Assembly (NCBI GenBank): GCA_026996635.1
Contig: JALWKH010000043.1
Location: forward strand, 1 to 7,822
DNA length: 7,822 nucleotides
DNA from: Bacteroidales bacterium
Lineage (GTDB): Bacteria; Bacteroidota; Bacteroidia; Bacteroidales; JALTDM01
Direction: 5' to 3'
The notes beneath the pieces were generated by a model, which did not search any database, was not told the DNA's origin, and saw only the letters and a program-made list of their open reading frames with translations. Below, piece by piece: positions 5,014 through 7,822 of this stretch. Position 1 is the first letter of the stretch. Each line of letters starts with the position of its first letter. The position numbers were made by a program, and so were the translations under genes.

Positions 5014-6836
5014 GAAAACATTTGCAAATCGTAATACTTTTTATACAAACCGCCTTTTTTTATTAAATCATCGTGCTTGCCCATTTCAACAATTTCACCT
5101 TCATTCAGCACAACAATAACATCGGCATTAACAATTGTTGATAAACGGTGTGCTATAACCACAGTTGTACGGTCTTTCATCAAATTATCCAGAGCTTTTT
5201 GGACTAATTTTTCACTTTCGGAATCAAGTGATGATGTTGCTTCATCAAGAATAAGTATAGGAGGATTCTTCAGTACTGCTCTAGCTATACTGATTCTTTG
5301 CCTTTGACCACCGGAAAGCTTATTTCCCCTTTCTCCAATATTTGTGTAAAAACCTAAAGGTGTTTGTTTTATAAAGTCATACGCATTTGCAATTTTTGCA
5401 GCACGCTCCACCTCCTCAATAGTGGCATTCGGATTACCAAAAGCAATATTGTTAAAAAATGTATCGTTAAACAAAATCGGTTCTTGACTAACTATTCCAA
5501 ACAAATTACGATATTCTTTTAACTTAACATCCCTTATATCGATACCGTCTATATAAATCCCACCTTCGGTAACATCAAAAAACCTGGGTAACAAATCAAC
5601 CATTGTGGTTTTACCCGAACCTGATTGTCCAACTATTGCAATTATAGAACCTTTAGGAATAGTTAAATTGATATTTTTCAGCACCTGAATATCTTTTCTA
5701 TACCTGAAACCTACATTCCTATACTCAATTTTTTCGTCAAATGTCGTTTTTTTTATGGCATCAGGTTTTTCAGCTATCTTTATATCTATATTTAAAATTT
5801 CTTCTATTCTGTCTAACGATGCCATTCCCTTCTGAACATTATAATGTGCCGATGAAAGTCCTTTTGCTGGAGAAATAACTTGTGAAAAAATAATCATATA
5901 CCCGATAAATGCTTCTGCAGACAAGCCTTCATAATGTCCCAAAACCAACGAAGAACCGTACCACATAATGGCAACGATAATAATAGAAGCCAAAAATTCA
6001 GTCAATGGACTGGCTAAACTTCTCCGTCTGAATAAATTAACCATTAACCTGGTAAATTTTCTGTTTAAACTTGAAAAACGTTTATATAATAATTCTTCTG
6101 CATTAAAAGCTTTAACCACTTTGAGCCCGAATAATGTTTCGTCTATAATGCTGATAATACTGCTTAAGCGCCTTTGCCCTTGCCTTGCCCTTTTCCTAAG
6201 CACTTTACTTATATTGCCTAAAATAACAATAATAACAGGCATTATAAGAAACACTATCAATGTCAACCTTGGACTAATCCAAATAAGACTACCCACATAG
6301 ATGATTATTGTGATAGGATGGAAAAACAACATATCCAAAGAGCTCATAACAGACACTTCAATTTCCTGCGCATCACTCGTAACCCTGGTAATCAAATCAC
6401 CTTTTTTTTCGTTCGAGTAAAAAGAAACAGGTAAATCAAGAATCTTACGATACATTTTATTTCTTAAATCTTCAACAACACCCATTCTAACCGGAGATGT
6501 AAAGTAAACCGTTAAAAATTGAAAGAGACTTTTAAGAAAAGTAAAACTTACTATCATTACACTTACAACTGCAATAGCGGTTGTCGGTCCGTTTTTTATT
6601 ATGATCTGACTTATAAAGTAGTTAAAATTATGCATCAGTGCCTCTGTAGATAAACTAAACGGTACAGGTTCAGTTACAAGTTTTTGTTTTTCAAACAAAA
6701 TAGATAAAAAAGGTAAAACCATTGTTATGGAAGACAATGAAAAAACTACTGACAATAATTTAAAAATAATGGATAATGTCAAGTTAGCCCAATAGCTTTT
6801 TACCAAGGCGAGTATTCGTATTGCGTTTTTTATCAT
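5010..6836 (-). CDS. ABC exporter, MsbA-like half-transporter (fused permease and ATPase)
   Basis: This inner-membrane protein should work as a homodimer, using ATP to move a lipid, lipopeptide or drug-like substrate outward. The 608 residues comprise a type-1 exporter membrane domain with about six membrane helices (roughly 17-45, 85-112, 165-187, 190-210, 280-300, 307-326) and a C-terminal ATPase domain (~368-608). ATPase motifs are intact: A-loop Tyr379, Walker A GQSGSGKTT (403-411), Q-loop Gln451, signature LSGGQ (507-511), Walker B ILILDE (527-532), D-loop SSLD (535-538) and switch His563. The family includes the lipid A flippase MsbA, but the sequence does not settle the substrate. No N-terminal C39 peptidase domain is present, which argues against a bacteriocin-processing exporter. 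It starts 4 bp after purB, with ATG at 6836-6834, so translation is probably coupled to purB; it has no promoter of its own that I can see. Confidence 0.93.
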   Translation of the reverse strand: MIKNAIRILALVKSYWANLTLSIIFKLLSVVFSLSSITMVLPFLSILFEKQKLVTEPVPFSLSTEALMHNFNYFISQIIIKNGPTTAIAVVSVMIVSFTFLKSLFQFLTVYFTSPVRMGVVEDLRNKMYRKILDLPVSFYSNEKKGDLITRVTSDAQEIEVSVMSSLDMLFFHPITIIIYVGSLIWISPRLTLIVFLIMPVIIVILGNISKVLRKRARQGQRRLSSIISIIDETLFGLKVVKAFNAEELLYKRFSSLNRKFTRLMVNLFRRRSLASPLTEFLASIIIVAIMWYGSSLVLGHYEGLSAEAFIGYMIIFSQVISPAKGLSSAHYNVQKGMASLDRIEEILNIDIKIAEKPDAIKKTTFDEKIEYRNVGFRYRKDIQVLKNINLTIPKGSIIAIVGQSGSGKTTMVDLLPRFFDVTEGGIYIDGIDIRDVKLKEYRNLFGIVSQEPILFNDTFFNNIAFGNPNATIEEVERAAKIANAYDFIKQTPLGFYTNIGERGNKLSGGQRQRISIARAVLKNPPILILDEATSSLDSESEKLVQKALDNLMKDRTTVVIAHRLSTIVNADVIVVLNEGEIVEMGKHDDLIKKGGLYKKYYDLQMFS

Positions 6837-6840
6837 TTCT

Positions 6841-7822
6841 CTATTCTGTTTTTCCTGTATAATTAAACGGTGTTATTGCTTTAAGTTTTTCTTTCAAATC
6901 ACTTGTTATGTCTAAACTATCTATAAAGGCATTTATTTTTTCACGGTCTATTTTTTCGTTTTTTCGTGTTAGTTCTTTTAATGCTTCGTATGGTTTAGGG
7001 TATCCGATTTTCCTTAATACCGTTTGGATAGCCTCTGCAACCACACTCCAATTATCCATAAGATCTTTCTTAATGGCTTCCTCATTTACTTTCAGCTTCG
7101 ACAAACCTTTTTTCAATGAAGCAATAGCAATAATTGTATGTGCATAAGGCACACCGATATTTCTCAATACAGTAGAATCGGACAAATCCCTTTGCAATCT
7201 GGAAACGGGCAATTTTGCCGATAAGTGCTCGAACAAAGCATTTGCCACTCCAATATTCCCTTCTGCATTTTCAAAATCAATCGGATTTACTTTGTGCGGC
7301 ATTGCAGAAGAACCGACCTCACCCTTAATAATCCTCTGCTTAAAATAATTCATACTTATATACATCCAAACATCCCGCGATAAATCAAGCAAAATGTTAT
7401 TCATTCTTTTTACCGTATCAAAAATATGCGCCATGCCGTCATAATGATCTATCTGAGTTGTGTAATGCAACCGTTTCAATCCAAGTCTATCAACAAAGCC
7501 ATCTGCAAATTTTATCCAATCCACTTCAGGATATGCTACATAGTGTGCATTAAAATTACCCGTTGCACCACCGAATTTTGCATAAAAAATAGCATCTTTC
7601 AATAACTGTAGCTGATTATCTAAACGTTCCGCAAACACTTTAAATTCTTTTCCAAGCTTTGTTGGAGAGGCAGGCTGACCGTGTGTATGGGCAAGCATAG
7701 GAACATCTTTCCATTTGTTGGCAAGTTCCAGAATTTGCCCTTTCAGACTCAAAAATTGAGGGTACAAAATATCATTTACAAAATCTTTATGAGATAAAGG
7801 TACTGCAGTATTATTAATGTCT
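6841..7822 (-). CDS. purB: Adenylosuccinate lyase, cut by the right window edge (N-terminus missing)
   Basis: This cytoplasmic purine enzyme splits SAICAR into AICAR and fumarate, and adenylosuccinate into AMP and fumarate. The frame is open to the right edge, with 326 codons visible; comparison with the ~450-residue E. coli-type PurB suggests about 120 residues are missing. The visible part starts in the conserved (S)(E)DINN motif as DINNTAVPL. It continues with THGQPASPTK (visible residues ~46-55, containing a catalytic His), GGATGNFNAH (~84-93) and the fumarase/ASL superfamily signature GSSAMPHKVNPIDFENAEGN (~170-189), whose serine pair includes the catalytic base. RDLSDSTVLRN and KPYEALKELTR complete the fit. 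A TTG at 7767-7765 could be mistaken for a start, but the conserved sequence continues upstream of it. It stops with TAG 4 bp before the ABC exporter gene, indicating a shared transcript. Confidence 0.96.
   Translation of the reverse strand, partial: DINNTAVPLSHKDFVNDILYPQFLSLKGQILELANKWKDVPMLAHTHGQPASPTKLGKEFKVFAERLDNQLQLLKDAIFYAKFGGATGNFNAHYVAYPEVDWIKFADGFVDRLGLKRLHYTTQIDHYDGMAHIFDTVKRMNNILLDLSRDVWMYISMNYFKQRIIKGEVGSSAMPHKVNPIDFENAEGNIGVANALFEHLSAKLPVSRLQRDLSDSTVLRNIGVPYAHTIIAIASLKKGLSKLKVNEEAIKKDLMDNWSVVAEAIQTVLRKIGYPKPYEALKELTRKNEKIDREKINAFIDSLDITSDLKEKLKAITPFNYTGKTE

Noticed and set aside
5020..5029. Perfect palindrome ATTTGCAAAT resembling a promoter or operator
   Set aside because: It lies inside the last codons of the ABC exporter gene (encoding part of LQMFS), has no gene start downstream in a suitable position, and such short AT-rich palindromes are frequent.
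5010..6836. ABC exporter as part of a bacteriocin or toxin secretion system
   Set aside because: There is no C39 peptidase domain, no precursor peptide, and no adaptor or outer-membrane channel gene nearby; its neighbours are purB and dtd.
7765..7767. TTG as the start of purB
   Set aside because: The frame stays open to the window edge, and the conserved DINN motif lies upstream of the TTG, so the gene is cut by the edge and does not start there.
1..7822. Defence system, mobile element or phage region
   Set aside because: There is no transposase, integrase, terminal inverted repeat, nuclease or helicase; apart from the secreted-protein pair the genes are core housekeeping genes.

Overview
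The window is AT-rich chromosomal DNA that looks like Bacteroidota. Three things point that way. The long secreted protein carries SprB-type repeats and a CHU_C-type C-terminal domain, both hallmarks of type IX secretion (T9SS). The partial topoisomerase reads like a Bacteroidota ParE. TAnnTTTG boxes, the -7 element of Bacteroidota promoters, precede three of the genes. I cannot name the genus.

Layout from left to right. Positions 1-745 (minus) hold the N-terminal 248 codons of parE, cut by the left edge. A 172-bp divergent intergenic region (746-917) has a candidate promoter for each direction. Next come two plus-strand genes 12 bp apart: a small lysine-rich secreted protein of unknown function (918-1259) and a 1069-residue modular surface or secreted protein (1272-4481). 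The latter has a signal peptide, a P-domain, an unassigned region, Ig/PKD-like modules, six SprB-like repeats and a T9SS sorting domain. A rho-independent terminator (4504-4530) closes this pair, and a promoter box for dtd (D-aminoacyl-tRNA deacylase, 4558-5013) follows directly. The dtd gene meets an MsbA-like ABC exporter (5010-6836, minus) tail to tail, with the stop codons overlapping by 3-4 bp. The exporter lies 4 bp downstream of purB (adenylosuccinate lyase, 6841 to the right edge, minus), whose N-terminal part is outside the window.

The housekeeping genes (parE, dtd, purB) and the exporter are ordinary. The accessory part is the two-gene secreted unit at 918-4481. Both products start with a signal peptide ending Ala-Gln, they probably share one transcript, and the larger is expected to be displayed or released through the T9SS. 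The small partner and residues ~170-365 of the large protein are the least explained parts. I found no RNA gene, CRISPR array, insertion sequence, phage gene or recognisable defence system, and no gene-free stretch above 300 bp.
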